Source of the DNA: Pseudobdellovibrionaceae bacterium
GTDB lineage: Bacteria; Bdellovibrionota; Bdellovibrionia; Bdellovibrionales; UBA1609
Direction of reading: 5' to 3'
DNA: 64,000 bases
Assembly (NCBI GenBank): GCA_023898385.1
Contig: CP060220.1
Location: forward strand, 2,790,001 to 2,854,000
Below are positions 62,345-64,000 of the stretch, one piece after another. The first letter of the stretch is position 1; each line of letters starts with the position of its first letter. The notes under the pieces are model-generated. The model had not been told where the DNA came from. It made no database searches and saw only the letters and a list, made by a program, of their open reading frames with translations. A program made the position numbers and the translations under genes.

Positions 62345-63040
62345 ATGGGCGTTCGATACATTTTGGCTGGATGGCTAGTTGTCGTTGTTGGGTTGACCGG
62401 TTCGTTAGCTCGGGCTGAGGGCATTGATTTTTCTCGTTTAATCGATGGCTCTAAAGAGCCCAGCCTTTCAGAGATCTATCATACTTTTTTAGAGTTTCGC
62501 CGAACTTTAAATTATCAGCAGCTTTCAAATGAGCAAAAAACCTATCTACAAAAATTAGAGTCGTCCTTTAAGGCCGTAGATGTGCCCGCCACTTTGGAGC
62601 TCACCTGGACGGCGGGCCCCAACTGGAAAGATGCATTTGAAAGTAACCTGAGCGAAAAACTGGGTGCCGACGGCCTTGAAAAGATTGCCGCCAACACGCC
62701 TTCAGAAATTGAAAACGTATATTCCTATTGTGGGTTTGCGGACCCCGAAATGTTTTCTAGCGAAGATGTTAGTGAAGAAGTCAAAAAGATGGTGGCAGTG
62801 ACTACCAAGCCAGATCAATATTCATTGCGCTGGAATGCTGTAAAAGAAAAAGCCTCTGGCGAAGTTTTGGCCTTCGCAGTGTTTTTAGCCGTTCCCACTG
62901 AGGGTTATGATCTTGAAAAGAACAAACGCACAGAATGTTTATTCCCCAGGCATGTTTGGGGTGCCCAAAATGATGCAGTACACTCGCGCGGGTTTAGGCT
63001 AATTCCCACATCGGGGCTTAGTCGCGGCTTGATGCAGTAG
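62345..63040 (+). CDS. Secreted hypothetical protein
   Basis: The 231-residue product has a signal peptide (GVRYILAGWLVVVVGLTGSL to ARA). The rest is soluble with FLEFRRTLNYQQLSNEQKTY and a beta-rich end (ECLFPRHVWGAQNDAVHSRG). No family is recognised. AGAGGGGG lies 5 bases before the ATG, which favoured it over an in-frame GTG two codons upstream. Its last 23 bases overlap the convergent tadA gene. Confidence 0.6.
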   Translation: MGVRYILAGWLVVVVGLTGSLARAEGIDFSRLIDGSKEPSLSEIYHTFLEFRRTLNYQQLSNEQKTYLQKLESSFKAVDVPATLELTWTAGPNWKDAFESNLSEKLGADGLEKIAANTPSEIENVYSYCGFADPEMFSSEDVSEEVKKMVAVTTKPDQYSLRWNAVKEKASGEVLAFAVFLAVPTEGYDLEKNKRTECLFPRHVWGAQNDAVHSRGFRLIPTSGLSRGLMQ

Positions 63041-63500
63041 AAGCCCTCTTTTTTCTAAAAAAATCAGAAAGCCGGGCACCACACTCTTCCTCGAGCAAGC
63101 CGCCCTCAGCGGGCACCTGGTGGTTCAGTCGAGGGTCCGAGAGGACCTCATAAAGGGACTTTACCGCCCCACCTTTTGGGTCATGGGCCCCAAAAACCAG
63201 TCGTCCCAGCCGAGCTTGTTGCATGGCTCCTGCGCACATGAGGCACGGTTCAAGCGTCACATAAAGCGTGCAATCAGAAAGCCGCCAGCGCCCCAAGGCC
63301 TTAGAGGCTTCAGACATCGCCATGACCTCGGCGTGGCCAAGTGCGGTTTTTGAACCTTCACGGTGGTTGAGACCGCGCCCCACGACCTGTCCCTCAAAGA
63401 CCACGATAGCGCCAACGGGGACCTCATCTTGAGCGGCAGCCTGATCAGCAAGGGCCAGCGCCTGCTTCATATAGTCGATGTCTTCCTGTAAAAATCCCAT
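63018..63500 (-). CDS. tadA: tRNA-specific adenosine deaminase
   Basis: The 160-residue deaminase has zinc-binding residues in GHAEVMAM (HAE) and EPCLMCAGAM (PCxxC). The conserved RVFGAHDPKGGA-like segment occurs as LVFGAHDPKGGAV. TadA converts A34 to inosine in tRNA-Arg(ACG), an essential step. An upstream TTG is in frame, but the ATG fits the usual length. It overlaps the previous gene's 3' end by 23 bases, tail to tail. Confidence 0.92.
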   Translation of the reverse strand: MGFLQEDIDYMKQALALADQAAAQDEVPVGAIVVFEGQVVGRGLNHREGSKTALGHAEVMAMSEASKALGRWRLSDCTLYVTLEPCLMCAGAMQQARLGRLVFGAHDPKGGAVKSLYEVLSDPRLNHQVPAEGGLLEEECGARLSDFFRKKRASTASSRD

Positions 63501-63690
63501 ATTATTGCGCCGCAAAAAGCTAGCGGGGACGCCTCCATTGTGGGGCCTTTGAAGGCCAGATTAGGCCATAGCCATAAGGGAATCTTTCAATTTGTCAAGA
63601 GCGTCATGATCTGCTATCCCACAGGCTCCCTAAAACGGAAACTTTCGAGTTTCCCAAAATTCATGTGTAGAGAAGGGCAGGTGAGGTCAA

Positions 63691-63894
63691 TTGGCACTAG
63701 TCAGAATTCGAGAAAACGAATCATTTGAACAGGCATTTCGTCGTTTCAAGAAGTCGTGCGAAAAAGCGGGCATTTTGTCTGATATTAAAAAACGAGAACA
63801 CTTTGAAAAGCCTAGCGTTCGTCGAAAGAAAAAATCCATCGCTGCTCGTAAGCGCATGGCGAAAAAAATGAAAAAGCAGCAACGAGGCCGATAA
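63691..63894 (+). CDS. rpsU: 30S ribosomal protein S21
   Basis: The 67-residue protein ALVRIRENESFEQAFRRFKK then the basic RRKKKSIAARKRMAKKMKKQ tail matches S21 over its full length. Translation starts at TTG, with GAGG about 6 bases upstream. S21 takes part in initiation on the 30S subunit. It is followed 17 bases later by a yqeY-like gene, a common pairing. Confidence 0.95.
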   Translation: MALVRIRENESFEQAFRRFKKSCEKAGILSDIKKREHFEKPSVRRKKKSIAARKRMAKKMKKQQRGR

Positions 63895-63911
63895 CCAAGG
63901 TTTTACACTTC

Positions 63912-64000
63912 ATGAGTTTAAAAGACCAAATCATGGCTGACGTAAAGTCAGCCATGAAAGAAAAAGATCAAGAGCGTTTAAATTGTCTTCGGTTTTTACA
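63912..64000 (+). CDS. GatB/YqeY-domain protein, N-terminal part
   Basis: It begins SLKDQIMADVKSAMKEKDQE then RLNCLRFL, the start of the YqeY family, and runs off the right edge after about 29 residues. The rpsU-yqeY order is often followed by dnaG and rpoD in bacteria, but this cannot be seen here. YqeY resembles the tRNA-binding domain of GatB; its function is unsettled. Confidence 0.85.
   Translation, partial: MSLKDQIMADVKSAMKEKDQERLNCLRFL

Noticed and set aside
1..64000. CRISPR arrays
   Set aside because: No series of short regularly spaced direct repeats was seen. The repeats found are inverted or long direct copies linked to introns and islands.

Overview
The window reads as a Gram-negative chromosome segment of moderate GC, most likely Bdellovibrionota-like. 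That placement is an inference from the gene style (many lipoproteins, an HTTM-DCC fusion, rpsU followed by a yqeY-like gene) and is not proven. About two thirds of it is accessory DNA.

Region 1 (1-23.2 kb) is the right part of an integrative conjugative element. It starts with a copper/silver resistance block on the minus strand: a partial P-type ATPase, a cupredoxin, a haem-binding protein, CusA, CusB, a CusC-like outer membrane factor, a metal-rich small protein and a CsoR repressor with two matching dyad operators. Then comes a tightly overlapping type IV secretion operon with VirB2-, VirB3-, VirB4-, VirB5-, VirB6-, VirB9-, VirB10- and VirD4-like genes, followed by cargo (NnrS and an NDH-2 type dehydrogenase). 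It ends with a possible relaxosome gene pair, a strongly structured non-coding region (candidate oriT), an excisionase-like gene and a tyrosine integrase. A tmRNA-like 3' sequence just beyond the integrase is the candidate attachment site.

Region 2 (23.2-28.2 kb) holds a full-length group II intron, an AbiE toxin-antitoxin pair with two repeated operators, and an internally deleted second intron copy. Region 3 (28.2-44.7 kb) looks like ordinary chromosome: an ABC-F ATPase, arsC, small membrane proteins, a lipoprotein-type catalase-peroxidase, a TauE/SafE permease, a multicopper oxidase fused to a CopB-like barrel, and a response regulator. Several genes here are broken.

Region 4 (44.7-62.1 kb) is a stack of mobile DNA at a tRNA-Ser(GGA). 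A Fic gene sits between ~137-bp inverted repeats with no transposase. A third group II intron starts just after the CCA of a displaced tRNA 3' half and is followed by a truncated repeat of its own 5' end. A ~10.7-kb island carries an AlpA/DUF3987/HTH/integrase module. A second ~2-kb remnant carries a truncated integrase and a PIN-domain gene. The tRNA is present as one complete gene and two separated halves that share the anticodon-loop sequence. Region 5 (62.3-64 kb) returns to core genes: a secreted protein, tadA, rpsU and the start of a yqeY-like gene.

The least explained items are the Fic unit bounded by inverted repeats, group II introns positioned after tRNA/tmRNA 3' ends, the split tRNA-Ser, and three otherwise intact reading frames interrupted by a single in-frame TAG.
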